Source: Ichthyocystis sparus (GTDB taxonomy: Bacteria; Pseudomonadota; Gammaproteobacteria; Burkholderiales; 2013Ark19i). From it: 64,000 bases of DNA. A program made the position numbers and the translations under genes. The notes under the pieces are model-generated. The model made no database searches, was not told the origin of the DNA, and saw nothing but the letters and a program-made list of their open reading frames with translations. The stretch lies in assembly GCF_900078755.1 (NCBI RefSeq), contig NZ_FKIH01000013.1. One strand, 5' to 3'. Every line of letters starts with the position of its first letter. Position 1 is the stretch's first letter. Of the stretch, positions 37,756-47,090 are shown piece after piece.

Positions 37756-38964
37756 TTATCGTCTCTGTCTGTCAATCAGAGCCGTTATACCAGGTAGCCC
37801 TTTACCCTCCAAAAGCGACAGGAAGGAACCACCACCGGTAGAAATATAATCAATAAGGTCATCTACACCAGCCTTGGAAATAGCAGCACGGGTATCCCCT
37901 CCTCCAGCGACAGACAGAGCCCTAGAGTCAGCAATGGCACGCGCAATAGCACATGTGCCAATACTAAAGGCATCATATTCAAAAACCCCCATCGGACCAT
38001 TCCAAATCACAGTACCAGCATTATCAATAAATTTCTTAAAAATAGACTGTGTATCTGGTCCTATATCAACTATCATTTCTCCTGTTACAACATCGCTAAC
38101 AGATTTGATTCTACCAAGTTCCCCGCCGGAAATACTCCCCGTCACCACAACATCAGTAGGAATTGGAAACGAACACCCACGTTCGGACATATTTTTAAAA
38201 ACGGCATGTGCAAGATCAAGCATATCTTCAGAGACCAAAGAAGACCCAACATAGTAACCAGATGCCAAAATAAAAGTATTAGCCATTCCTCCGCCAACAA
38301 TAAGAGCATCAACCCAGTGCGACAGAGACTGAATAGCTCTTAACTTAGTACTTAATTTGGAGCCACCGATAACAGCAACCACTGGTCGCTGAGGTGAACG
38401 AAGCAAGTAGGACAATGCTGACAATTCCCTCAACATTAACAAACCAGCGCAAGCTTCATGGGCACAGCGAGCCAATGCCGAAACAGTTGCCTCTTGTCTA
38501 TGTGATACAGAAAAAGCATCGTTAACATATACATCAAACAAAGATGACATCTTTTCTGCCAAAACTAAATCATCAGAAGTTTCTCCGATATTAAGCCTGC
38601 AATTTTCAAGCATTATAACCTGCCCAGTGCTAACATCAACTCCATCAAGCCAATTCTTAACTAAGACAACACTCCTACCCAATAACCTTTCCAACACAAG
38701 GGCCACTGAATTTAGTGAATACTTATCTTCATTAACACCAGGTTCTGGCTGACCTAAATGAGAAGAAAGCATTACTGCAGCCCCAGAAGAAAGTGCTTGT
38801 TGAATCGTTGGGATAACAGCGCGAATCCGGGCATCATTAGTTACCCTGTGGTAATTATCATGCGGTACGTTAAAATCCGCACGAATAAAAACCCTTTTAC
38901 CTCTCAAATCAATGTCTGAGATTTTACAAATAGTATCCAAAATGCCAGTTTGAAGAAAATCCAT
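37756..38964 (-). CDS. pgk: Phosphoglycerate kinase
   Basis: Makes ATP from 1,3-bisphosphoglycerate in glycolysis. Motifs in order are RVFIRADFNVP, SSHLGQPE, the hinge GGSKLSTK, GGGMANTF, WNGPMGVFE, GGGDTRAA and STGGGSFL. The frame can be extended to a TTG at 39012 that overlaps the rlmD stop, but the ATG at 38964 gives a typical 402-residue protein starting just before the first strand. It lies directly downstream of rlmD and is probably co-transcribed with it. Confidence 0.97.
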   Translation of the reverse strand: MDFLQTGILDTICKISDIDLRGKRVFIRADFNVPHDNYHRVTNDARIRAVIPTIQQALSSGAAVMLSSHLGQPEPGVNEDKYSLNSVALVLERLLGRSVVLVKNWLDGVDVSTGQVIMLENCRLNIGETSDDLVLAEKMSSLFDVYVNDAFSVSHRQEATVSALARCAHEACAGLLMLRELSALSYLLRSPQRPVVAVIGGSKLSTKLRAIQSLSHWVDALIVGGGMANTFILASGYYVGSSLVSEDMLDLAHAVFKNMSERGCSFPIPTDVVVTGSISGGELGRIKSVSDVVTGEMIVDIGPDTQSIFKKFIDNAGTVIWNGPMGVFEYDAFSIGTCAIARAIADSRALSVAGGGDTRAAISKAGVDDLIDYISTGGGSFLSLLEGKGLPGITALIDRQRR

Positions 38965-39008
38965 TTTATAACCACAACATATATGTAATAGACTCTCAGA
39001 AAAGAATA

Positions 39009-40358
39009 TCAAGAGTCCAAATCAAAAATTGACAACACCTCAACATGTGATGTATGAGGAAACATATTCAACAACATCATTTCAGATAATACATAGTTAT
39101 TCTGATGAACCAAAACCCCAGCATCACGTGCTAAAGAAGCTGGATGACAGGAAACGTAAACTATACGCTTAGGCTGCTTGTAGTAGTTAAGCTGTTGGCA
39201 AATGCTAAACGCTCCAGACCTAGGAGGATCCAACAAAATTTTGTCACATTCCCCCACTAGGTTAAAAACCTCATTCAGTGGAGTTTTATACAGATCCATA
39301 GCAAAAAATCTTGCCAAATCACTCAAGCCATTCAATTCAGAATTCTTTATTGCTTTTTTAACCAAACATTCACTAATTTCTACGCCTGCAACTTCTGCTC
39401 CTAATCTAGCTATAGGCAAAGTAAAATTTCCTATACCGCAAAACAGATCAAGGATACGGTCAGTATCGCAAACATCCAGGTACATCATGGCCAAACGTAC
39501 GAGAACAGCATTCATTACATGGTTAACCTGAGTAAACTCGTAGGGGAGAAATCTAATGTCTAGATTAAAATCTGATATGCGGTAAAACAAATCTCTTGAA
39601 TCATTTGGATCCAATAGATATGCTGAATCAGGAGATTTTTTCTCCTGTATCCAAAATTGCACACCATGCTCCTTAGAAAAATCGAGAAGAATCTGATGGT
39701 CATGATCAGATAAAGGAACCATGAAGCGAAATAACAATGCTAATAAATCGTGTCCCACAGCTACTTCAATAACAGGCACGTTCTTATAGGCATCTAATGA
39801 ATGGACTAGGTCAGGAAGAAGAGGCAACAGATCTGATATGGGCTTAGCCAGAACACAACAGGATCCCATACTTCCCATATCAGTTACATACCGTCCATTT
39901 TTTTCACGAAACCCAACAACGACACGGCCTTTCTTAGCAACAAAGCGAACTGAAAGCGAAGCACGGTTGCGGTAGAACCAATCCAACCCATATACAGGAG
40001 AAGAAATGCGGCGAGGCCTAACATTACCTATACGTAACATTGTCTGTTCAAGCGCACGTTGCTTAGAAGAAACTTGAAGAGCCGAAGACATATGCTGCAT
40101 TGAGCAACCACCACAAACTCCATAGTAAGGGCAGCGTGGCTCCTGACGATAGGGGCTAGCAGTCTCTAATTTTTTGCATAGTACCTCATCGTAAGATTTC
40201 CTTTTTTTAATGGGAACACATAAAGCACGTTCACTCGTTATAGCCCCATCTACAAATATAGTCTTACCATTAAGACGCCCAACACCTCGCCCTCTATTGT
40301 CAATTGACTCAATACAAACCGATAAAACTTCGTCATTCATCAACAAATGTACATCCAC
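39009..40358 (-). CDS. rlmD: 23S rRNA (uracil-1939-C5)-methyltransferase
   Basis: Installs m5U1939 in 23S rRNA using S-adenosylmethionine. An N-terminal TRAM-like domain (ESIDNRGRGVGRLNGKTIFVDGA) is followed by the 4Fe-4S cluster Cys set CPYYGVCGGC, a methyltransferase fold with DLFCGIGNFTLPIA, the motif LLDPPRSGA, and the catalytic Cys in RIVYVSCHPASLARD. The 449 residues match the family. It is the first gene of a probable rlmD-pgk unit. Confidence 0.95.
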   Translation of the reverse strand: MDVHLLMNDEVLSVCIESIDNRGRGVGRLNGKTIFVDGAITSERALCVPIKKRKSYDEVLCKKLETASPYRQEPRCPYYGVCGGCSMQHMSSALQVSSKQRALEQTMLRIGNVRPRRISSPVYGLDWFYRNRASLSVRFVAKKGRVVVGFREKNGRYVTDMGSMGSCCVLAKPISDLLPLLPDLVHSLDAYKNVPVIEVAVGHDLLALLFRFMVPLSDHDHQILLDFSKEHGVQFWIQEKKSPDSAYLLDPNDSRDLFYRISDFNLDIRFLPYEFTQVNHVMNAVLVRLAMMYLDVCDTDRILDLFCGIGNFTLPIARLGAEVAGVEISECLVKKAIKNSELNGLSDLARFFAMDLYKTPLNEVFNLVGECDKILLDPPRSGAFSICQQLNYYKQPKRIVYVSCHPASLARDAGVLVHQNNYVLSEMMLLNMFPHTSHVEVLSIFDLDS

Positions 40359-40469
40359 GTAAACAAGATAGAAAAATTCCGTAATGTCTTTAAATACAAA
40401 TTGGTAGGATACTTATCGAATACTAAAGAAACAACAACTAAAACTTACACTAGAATATCCAAGCATCAT

Positions 40470-41897
40470 TCAACAGGGGGAAAAATCATCAATAAAATAT
40501 TCTGGCATACACAAACCACCACCTGACATAAAATACCTAGAGTAGTAATCACCCGAAAACCACCCTAAGCTGCCTTTAGAAACAACCTGACATATCGCAC
40601 CATCTATACTACTTCCATGCGAACAACCTGTTTTATCTCGATCAAAAAGAGCTATGCCCCTACTTCCTAGACTCATCTGTGGTGAAGCATGGCCAAAGTA
40701 CAAAATTGTGTAAGGATTAAGTCTTCCATCAACCTTTTCACGCAACCAATGCACTGAAGAATCCTTAGGATCCGGCATAGCACCTAAACAAAACACACGC
40801 CGCAGATGCTTCACACAAACCTGAGTTTTAGAAAAATCCTCTCCAGGTTCCGATCCATATCGCCAAACAGAAGCATGCCCATCGGCACAAGATAAGCTAT
40901 ATAGAGAAACATCCTGAGAACCACGTCTCCAAGCTGGAACTAAGCAATCTCCACTGCTCAATCGCAATTTTTTAGAAAACGAAGAAATATTTGTATAGCG
41001 ATCGTCATATGAAAACACAAATTGAGGAATTGTTTCATCAATAAAATCAGATTTACGTCTCCAATTTAAAAATGGCTTACGGTCATAAAAATCCAACCTC
41101 AACCATCTATCCATTTTACCCCAACGAATATCTAAAAAATACGGTTGCGCAAACAAATTAAGTAAATACTGAGTACAATCAACACTGGTCCTGGAATCAA
41201 CCAGCAGCCATGCTTGCTGAAAACCCAATGCACCATTTAAGCTAAGAAACAAATTTCCACCCAAATCCCTACCCCTAGTACTAACAGAGTACCCAGGCTC
41301 AGCAGTTGACAAAATAGAAACGCTCTCGTTGATATTAGAATGCAAAACCCACATCTGTGTTCTGTCATAGGCATGGTACTGATCCAAAGAAAGCAAGCCA
41401 CTTTGCTTTACATTAGTAGGAGAAGATAAAACTATCGATGGATCGCGTGCTAAATGAAACACAAGCTGTACACTACTATGATCGGGGTAAAATAATGGTT
41501 CAACGTAAAAAAATTCCGCATGTTTTACGCGATCCAACATAAGATAAGTTTGAAGATTATCCCTAAAAATGGGAGCCACAGACAAGCCATCAACAAAAGA
41601 GACAATACGTACAGTAGAGCAAAACGGGGCATAAACATCACGAGCATCATTAAGGAGGCCTCTTCTGTGAAACAATCCTGAAATAGCTGATTTCACAACA
41701 ACACGAACTCGAGTATCTCCATAGTTTTCTACAGCTTCACCAGATTTTTCTTCAGGTATAATGGATAAATTAACAAGTACGGGATATGATCCTAACTCAT
41801 ACAAGCTGCTTACATCGTTTGCTAAGAGCATAACAGGCCAGGCCACGGCAGTAAGACAAGGCAACAAGAACCTACATATAAAACTTCTCATGAGCAT
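40470..41897 (-). CDS. Unrecognised exported protein, 475 residues
   Basis: The N-terminus is a signal peptide (FICRFLLPCLTAVAWPVMLLA, cleavage near LLA-ND). The mature protein is rich in Tyr, Trp and Ser, with about ten Cys, which suggests disulfides in the periplasm or outside. It has no lipobox and no helix beyond the signal. Short blocks such as DGRLNPYTILYFGH and GSRGIALFDRDKTGCSHGSS near the end look structured, but I cannot place the family. Met3 is an equally good start. It is divergent from the SDR-like gene. Confidence 0.7.
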   Translation of the reverse strand: MLMRSFICRFLLPCLTAVAWPVMLLANDVSSLYELGSYPVLVNLSIIPEEKSGEAVENYGDTRVRVVVKSAISGLFHRRGLLNDARDVYAPFCSTVRIVSFVDGLSVAPIFRDNLQTYLMLDRVKHAEFFYVEPLFYPDHSSVQLVFHLARDPSIVLSSPTNVKQSGLLSLDQYHAYDRTQMWVLHSNINESVSILSTAEPGYSVSTRGRDLGGNLFLSLNGALGFQQAWLLVDSRTSVDCTQYLLNLFAQPYFLDIRWGKMDRWLRLDFYDRKPFLNWRRKSDFIDETIPQFVFSYDDRYTNISSFSKKLRLSSGDCLVPAWRRGSQDVSLYSLSCADGHASVWRYGSEPGEDFSKTQVCVKHLRRVFCLGAMPDPKDSSVHWLREKVDGRLNPYTILYFGHASPQMSLGSRGIALFDRDKTGCSHGSSIDGAICQVVSKGSLGWFSGDYYSRYFMSGGGLCMPEYFIDDFSPC

Positions 41898-42015
41898 AGA
41901 GACTACCTCGCAACCATAAGCAGTAAACCCCCAAACAACCTTAGAAAAAACTATACTTTTACTAATAAAAATCTTTAGCTAATAGAATAGCTAATTTGCA
42001 GTAACCAAGCGAGCA

Positions 42016-42969
42016 ATGAACAACGACATCATCATAGTTGGACTAAACCAACAACTTAGAACAGCATTACAGACGGCATCAGCCAACGAACAAAGGTTCA
42101 AGGATATTCGTATTCTCAAATGGGGGCAAGAGCAAAGCAACATAGAAACCATGCCCAAGGCCACAGCCATAATCAAACAAAGCCAACCAAAGTACATAAT
42201 ACATCTGGGACTTCCACGGCCTCTTTCAGAGGTGGGTAGGAGAGAACAAGTCCAAGAGCACTACAAAAAACACATAGATGAGGTTGAGGAGCTGTTAAAA
42301 ATAATTACAGAAGCACCCAACTACAACCCGCACTACCTATATTGCAGTAGCGTAGACATATATAACTCCAAGGCAAGCATAAATATCGTAAGAGAAAACT
42401 CAGAACTAGACAAGCAAAAAAAAGAATCCAACTGTCTGATATCATGTGAGAATATCATAAAATCATACTCTTCAAAACATAATCTTACAGCAACAATTGC
42501 TAGGTTGTTTGAAAGTACGTATCCAAACTTCCTTGGCAAACATCCTCTTCAGTACTATTGCAGCCAAATTAATACCATAAGATGGGGCATTAGACCTCCG
42601 GAGATATGGGTAGGAAATCTAAACTCTTACTACGATTTCTTGGCAATAGAGGACGTAGCCATAGCACTTCTAACACTTATACAAAAAAAATCAGAACAAG
42701 TAGAGATATACAATGTGTCTTCAGGTGAGGCATCCTGCTTATTTGATTTAGTAAGTGAACTGATAAAGATATCCGGACTAACGGTGGGACTACACGTGGA
42801 CGTACTAAGGGAGAAGCTAGAAGATACTCACAATATAATAGGAGACAACCAAAAAATCACCACCGAAACACCATGGAAGCCAGAACAAAACTTCACATCA
42901 TCGCTATCTTACCTTCTGGGAGAGAACCACTACCCCTCAAACAACAAGAGAAAGAGACCAGCAGAGTAA
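42016..42969 (+). CDS. SDR-type sugar-nucleotide reductase-like protein with altered active site
   Basis: The fold is that of extended short-chain dehydrogenases, closest in pattern to GDP-4-dehydro-6-deoxy-mannose reductase: HLGLPRP, CSSVDIY (catalytic Ser region), ARLFESTYP, PPEIWVGNLNSYYDFLAIEDVAIAL, EIYNVSSGEASCL and a final PWKPEQNF. The cofactor glycine motif is degraded to VGLNQQLR, and the catalytic Tyr-x3-Lys position reads Cys-Leu-Ile-Ser-Cys (residues 140-144). It is therefore probably not an ordinary oxidoreductase. The reading frame is intact over 317 residues, which argues for selection. The last residues are basic (NNKRKRP). Confidence 0.75.
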   Translation: MNNDIIIVGLNQQLRTALQTASANEQRFKDIRILKWGQEQSNIETMPKATAIIKQSQPKYIIHLGLPRPLSEVGRREQVQEHYKKHIDEVEELLKIITEAPNYNPHYLYCSSVDIYNSKASINIVRENSELDKQKKESNCLISCENIIKSYSSKHNLTATIARLFESTYPNFLGKHPLQYYCSQINTIRWGIRPPEIWVGNLNSYYDFLAIEDVAIALLTLIQKKSEQVEIYNVSSGEASCLFDLVSELIKISGLTVGLHVDVLREKLEDTHNIIGDNQKITTETPWKPEQNFTSSLSYLLGENHYPSNNKRKRPAE

Positions 42970-43009
42970 CAAAACTCTGCTGACTAAACGGCAAGTAAAC
43001 TAGACATAC

Positions 43010-43693
43010 CTAATCACGTTGGCCAGAAAAAGCAATCAAAAGGCGAAGCAAGCTTACAAATAGGTTAAATAGATTGATATACAGTGAGGTAGCCAGGATT
43101 ATGTAATTCGTTTCACCTCCATTCACAGCTGCACTCAATGAATACGCAATACCCATAACTGAAAACATAGCAATCAAGGACGTTATTACGAGAGAAAATG
43201 CAGGAATGTTAAGAAACAAATTAGCAAAAATAGCGACTATAAGAACTATAGAGCCTGCAAACATAAAACGCCCCATGGAGGACAAATCCTTACCGGTGGA
43301 AGTAATCCATGTAGACAATCCAAACAGTGTAAAAGACGTAGCAATAGCAGCATACGAAATCAACATTGGGCCGTTCCTTAGAGACAAGGCCAATGTTAAC
43401 AACGGACCCAGGGTAACCCCCATAACAAACGTCAGAGCGAAAAGAAGATAAACTCCCATAACGCTGTTGCTATTCCTCTGAATAGCGTAGCTCAAGCCAA
43501 ACAAGGCGGCCATAAGAAGAATAGATGCAAAAATAGGGCTGCTCATGAAGAACTGCCAACTCATGGCCATACCAACCCAAGCACCAATGGCGGTAGGAAC
43601 CAAGGTCAGTGCCAGCAAAACATAGGCATTCCTGAGGACCCTAGCAGAAGATCCCGATAAAGTCCTAGTTGACACAAAAGAAGAATTACGCAT
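43010..43693 (-). CDS. Bax inhibitor-1 / YccA family membrane protein
   Basis: A 227-residue protein with seven hydrophobic segments. It has the YccA-type pattern: VLRNAYVLLALTLVPTAIGAW at the first helix, then SNSVMGVYLLFALTFVMGVTLGPLL, and a C-terminal NYIILATSLYINLFNLFVSLLRLL that matches the family signature before the end. E. coli YccA modulates the FtsH protease. The frame can be extended to 43723, but GAGGGAG just before the ATG at 43693 and the family's usual start favour the shorter form. Confidence 0.92.
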   Translation of the reverse strand: MRNSSFVSTRTLSGSSARVLRNAYVLLALTLVPTAIGAWVGMAMSWQFFMSSPIFASILLMAALFGLSYAIQRNSNSVMGVYLLFALTFVMGVTLGPLLTLALSLRNGPMLISYAAIATSFTLFGLSTWITSTGKDLSSMGRFMFAGSIVLIVAIFANLFLNIPAFSLVITSLIAMFSVMGIAYSLSAAVNGGETNYIILATSLYINLFNLFVSLLRLLIAFSGQRD

Positions 43694-44041
43694 AACTCCC
43701 TCGCTCCAAACAAAGTAAACCACGTACTATTCTACTCCCTACGGATGGTAAAAGAAAGAAAATGATAGAGTCAAGGTGGCAAAACACTACGTACTAGGAA
43801 ACCAGTACAGGTTAATACTATGAAGTTGGTACAAGCTAGTACGACATAGCGCTAGCAATAATGAACCTACTTTGAAATAAAGTATAAAGCAAAATCTTAT
43901 ACACGAAACTACTAGCACAACCATGGCCGTGCCGTCTTTTTGCCCGAAAAGCATGCTCTAGCAAAAATTGTATGAACCTTAACACCTGAGCATTTATATT
44001 TGACCAGATGGATGAAGCGTAATAAGATTGGACGCCTTGGC
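43694..44041. other. Intergenic region before the tRNA cluster
   Basis: No gene is seen. A minus-strand frame here runs into the antisense of tRNA-Pro and is rejected. The region should contain the tRNA promoter, but I could not fix one with confidence. Confidence 0.4.
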
Positions 44042-44118
<77 letters not shown>

Positions 44119-44262
44119 CCTGCTCGCGAGACTTGTCTTGTTATGTGTATAGGATCTTACTCATCGAATTTAGCTCAAGGTAAACTCTGTAAAAGCTTAG
44201 AGTGACAATTATTGCGTGACCCGTTTTGCCTGACTAACATAAAACAAGTCGGCGTTTCTTCG

Positions 44263-44339
44263 GCGCCTGTAGCTCAAGCGGATAGAGCACCGGCCTTCTA
44301 AGCCGGGGGTTGTGAGTTCGAGTCTCGCCAGGCGCGCCA
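44263..44339 (+). tRNA. tRNA-Arg (anticodon TCT)
   Basis: The acceptor GCGCCTG pairs with CAGGCGC, the anticodon loop CTTCTAA carries TCT, the T-arm has AGTTCGAGTCT, and a discriminator G is followed by CCA. Confidence 0.97.
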
Positions 44340-44348
44340 ATGTTATTT

Positions 44349-44425
44349 GGTGGCTGTAGCTCAGTTGGTAGAGTCCCGGATTGTGATTCCGGTTGTCGTG
44401 GGTTCGAGCCCCATCAGCCACCCCA
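44349..44425 (+). tRNA. tRNA-His (anticodon GTG)
   Basis: The acceptor GTGGCTG pairs with CAGCCAC, with an extra G(-1) opposite discriminator C as tRNA-His requires. The anticodon loop TTGTGAT carries GTG, and CCA is encoded. It lies 9 bases after tRNA-Arg, so the two are cut from one transcript. Confidence 0.97.
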
Positions 44426-44503
44426 CCATTAATTTGTGAATAGTTGGCTATTTACGATCCAATGCTAACACTATCCTAATGTGAGAAAATAACAAAATTT
44501 TTG

Positions 44504-44532
44504 TTGACATATGGCGATACTACCTGTTTAAT
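44504..44532 (+). promoter_or_regulatory. Sigma-70 type promoter
   Basis: A consensus -35 TTGACA at 44504-44509 and a -10 TTTAAT at 44527-44532 are spaced by 17 bases. It points into the short structured stretch that ends in a terminator. Confidence 0.6.
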
Positions 44533-44538
44533 AGCATT

Positions 44539-44670
44539 GCTTGAAACTTGATACCCTGTGAATCAGGCAAACTGGCCACTGTGCCTGTCCCTCCACGGTC
44601 TGACGCCAGGTATTCTTGTTGAGGTAAAAGCGGGGCCTTCTAGGGGCCTCGCTGGTGTTGTTGTTTTTTT
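44539..44670 (+). ncRNA. Probable small RNA of about 130 bases
   Basis: The stretch between a good promoter and a terminator has no open frame, is richer in G+C than its surroundings, and can fold: CAGGCA/TGCCTG near 44564-44586 forms a stem, and the terminator hairpin GCGGGGCC/GGCCTCGC closes the 3' end. It does not show the conserved 4.5S RNA loop, and I do not see 6S RNA or tmRNA features, so I cannot name it. It may be a new small RNA or a strongly diverged known one. Confidence 0.45.
44630..44670 (+). terminator. Rho-independent terminator
   Basis: GCGGGGCC pairs with GGCCTCGC (8 bp, one G-U), followed by a stretch rich in T that ends in a run of seven T. Confidence 0.75.
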
Positions 44671-44688
44671 AATTATGCCAAAATTTTT

Positions 44689-45489
44689 CTAGTGGGCTTT
44701 ATTCCCGTGCTCTTGATGTGGTCTTATGACTTTGTTGACATGTTTGACGGTGACGTGAAGGTGGCAGCACAGTTCGCGTGGTCTAAGTCCTTCATGCTTG
44801 GTCCTTTTCACTTCCTCCCGCGCTATGTGCGGACAAACCCCCAGCTCTGATCTTAGGCTCTCTAAACACCCCCAAAAGCTAGTGTATTCTATCAGCAAGT
44901 TGCGAGATACCGCAGTTGGTGAGCACGTAGAAATATCACCAAACAGGTGGGATTGCCAATACGCAGAGTTGGATAGGAATTTTTTGTCGCATGCAGCCAT
45001 AAGCTCTACGGACCAACGGTTCATACGCTTAAACATAGAAATAAGCTTCTCTACCATAAGACTGGCCTGGACTATACCCCTAAGAGAAAAACAGAAAACA
45101 GCACAGTTGGCGCGGGGATCACAAATTTCTGGAAAAAATTGCGAATAAGCACAGTCTAGTTGCATACGTAACCAGGATAGGTCAATCAATGCTAATTCTG
45201 ACTGAGGTGGTAGATTAGCTAACACCCTTTGTGCATGAGAAATAACGTAACAAAAATTCCCCAAAACGGGCTTAGATAAGCTTGTAAGACTTACACCAGA
45301 AACCACACCATTACTGTAAAAAAACTCAACCAACCTACTCATACTCATCATTTCGTGCACATTAGGAAAATTATCCGCATCATTGCCATTGTAAACAGAA
45401 TAGCTATTCCTATATGAAGCAAGCAATGACCTCTCTAACTGCAGCTTGAGCAAACCCACAAAGGGCGATAAATCACTATGACTAACCAT
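44689..45489 (-). CDS. Unrecognised protein, 266 residues
   Basis: No signal peptide or clear membrane helix. It is helical, with several Cys, and ends in a His/Lys-rich stretch (LHVTVKHVNKVIRPHQEHG). The frame is open over its whole length and starts at an ATG at 45489. It is convergent with the tRNA and small-RNA cluster and divergent from the glycosyltransferase. I cannot assign a family. Confidence 0.6.
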   Translation of the reverse strand: MVSHSDLSPFVGLLKLQLERSLLASYRNSYSVYNGNDADNFPNVHEMMSMSRLVEFFYSNGVVSGVSLTSLSKPVLGNFCYVISHAQRVLANLPPQSELALIDLSWLRMQLDCAYSQFFPEICDPRANCAVFCFSLRGIVQASLMVEKLISMFKRMNRWSVELMAACDKKFLSNSAYWQSHLFGDISTCSPTAVSRNLLIEYTSFWGCLESLRSELGVCPHIAREEVKRTKHEGLRPRELCCHLHVTVKHVNKVIRPHQEHGNKAH

Positions 45490-45665
45490 ATTATTCCCCT
45501 ACTGTAGAACTCACCAAATTTAGTTAATTAAAACCTGTACTTAACAAAAATCATAGCTTCGTATTCATGTATGAACAAATCCGATATTACCCAAAGGGAA
45601 ATCTGGATAACAAACCTTCCTCTACATAAAATTATTCTTACGACAATTGTAAGGTACAGTTAAAA

Positions 45666-46589
45666 ATGGCATCTATCGCTGTTGTTATTCCCACTCATAA
45701 TGCGGGTAATACCTGGTCATTAGTACTAAAGGCCATCCAGAAACAATCCATAAAAGTCAAAGAAATAGTTGTTCTAGATATAGAATCTACAAACTCAACA
45801 ATCAATATTGCAGAAGATCATTTTGCAAGAGTCATCCCAATATTCGCAAAAGACTGGGACCCATGGTTCACTAGACAATGGGCCGCATCTCAAACCAAGG
45901 AATCGGACATAGTAGTGTACTTAAGTCAAGACTGCATCCTGGATGACTATTATTCATTAGAGCAATTAGTTGACAAACTAATATCAAAAAATTCATACAT
46001 GGTATATGGCAGGCAAAAATGCGGCCATGATGCCCCACCTAACATAAAGCAAATTTACAAAAGCTTTTTCCCCACGCACAATCTCAACATTAATGAAATA
46101 GAGAAGCTACTTCCAGCGGCAATGAGGCTGTGCGTATACTATCATGCCTTCGCAGCTTATTTCAGAAAAAAACTGCTAAAATTTAACTATAACCTTCCAA
46201 ACAAAGTCATAGCAGCAGATGATATAATAGTCATGGATCACTTACTGAAAAATCAAGAAACTATAGATTATTGCCCTAAAGCGGCAGTGTTGCGCTCGCC
46301 TACACCATCAATAAAACAGTACTTCCAACAAAGCATAGACAGGGGAGTATCTTACTATAAGGAGAAAAATAACCTATCGTTCACAGACAGAGACACAGGA
46401 GTAATTAGAAAGTTTCTTCCTAAAGAAAAAAACCTCACTCTGGATAGAGACATAGCCATGAAAAAACTAATAGGGGTAGTGTACCTTGCAGCTCAAAAAA
46501 TAGGGTACCAAATAGGAAAACATAACCCATCTGGTTGGAGCAACCGTGACCGAAATAAAGACAAAGGCCCTCTAAGGGGCCTAACATAG
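45666..46589 (+). CDS. Glycosyltransferase family 2, rhamnosyltransferase-like
   Basis: A GT-A fold enzyme of 307 residues. The start ASIAVVIPTHNAGNTWSLVL is the nucleotide-binding strand-loop, and VVYLSQDCILDD holds the motif that corresponds to the DXD region (in rhamnosyltransferases FLTQDA). YGRQ, AADDIIVMDHLL and a C-terminal RGVSYYKEKN follow. The substrate is unknown; an LPS or surface-glycan role is the usual one. It lacks a membrane segment. A hairpin-like AGGCCC/GGGCCT lies over its last codons. It is near, but not next to, the SDR-like gene, so a shared pathway is possible but unproven. Confidence 0.82.
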   Translation: MASIAVVIPTHNAGNTWSLVLKAIQKQSIKVKEIVVLDIESTNSTINIAEDHFARVIPIFAKDWDPWFTRQWAASQTKESDIVVYLSQDCILDDYYSLEQLVDKLISKNSYMVYGRQKCGHDAPPNIKQIYKSFFPTHNLNINEIEKLLPAAMRLCVYYHAFAAYFRKKLLKFNYNLPNKVIAADDIIVMDHLLKNQETIDYCPKAAVLRSPTPSIKQYFQQSIDRGVSYYKEKNNLSFTDRDTGVIRKFLPKEKNLTLDRDIAMKKLIGVVYLAAQKIGYQIGKHNPSGWSNRDRNKDKGPLRGLT

Positions 46590-47090
46590 TACTTACAAAT
46601 TACTCCGGTGCCACAGGACAAAAAAATTTAACACTTCCGTCCACAAAATTCACATCAATCTCAGACGAATGCAACTTACGGCGGTATAGAAGTATAGAAT
46701 ATAACTACTGCAAATGTTATAAAATAATTTAGATCTATCAGGTAATATATTACATGGATCACATAATACATTACATAGATCACAACAAATCACGAACCTA
46801 CAATGTACGTGATACAAGGCAACACAAAAGCGTAAAGTATCAAAGATGATGAGAATGGGGTAACGTACAGTGTTAGTACAATGTAGCCATCGCTGCACCG
46901 TTGGGTACGGTTAATGTGCTAACTGCACGACAGAAAAGATAGGAACAATTAACAACCACTTACATTAATTGTACTGCACTGCACCGTAAAAGTTGGTAGC
47001 ATTGTCGAATAAAGCAGCGCCCAATACACCTACTGTGTGTGGGTATAGGTAAAATAACTAGAATTGTCTTTGTTTGAGGGTTTACACATA
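46590..47090. other. Leader region of family B member 1
   Basis: No gene is seen. Two direct 21-base copies (ATTACATGGATCACATAATAC and a variant) occur at 46749-46790. The last 50 bases resemble the leaders of the two later family B genes (an AACTAGAATT-type island, then GAGGGTTTA before ATG). Confidence 0.45.
46749..46790 (+). repeat. Two 21-bp direct repeats
   Basis: Adjacent imperfect copies at 46749-46769 and 46770-46790 share ATTACAT-GATCACA. They may be a binding site or a small slippage product. Confidence 0.5.

Noticed and set aside
44209..44421. 70-codon minus-strand frame across the tRNA-Arg and tRNA-His genes
   Set aside because: It is the antisense of two tRNA genes; such frames are a well-known artefact.
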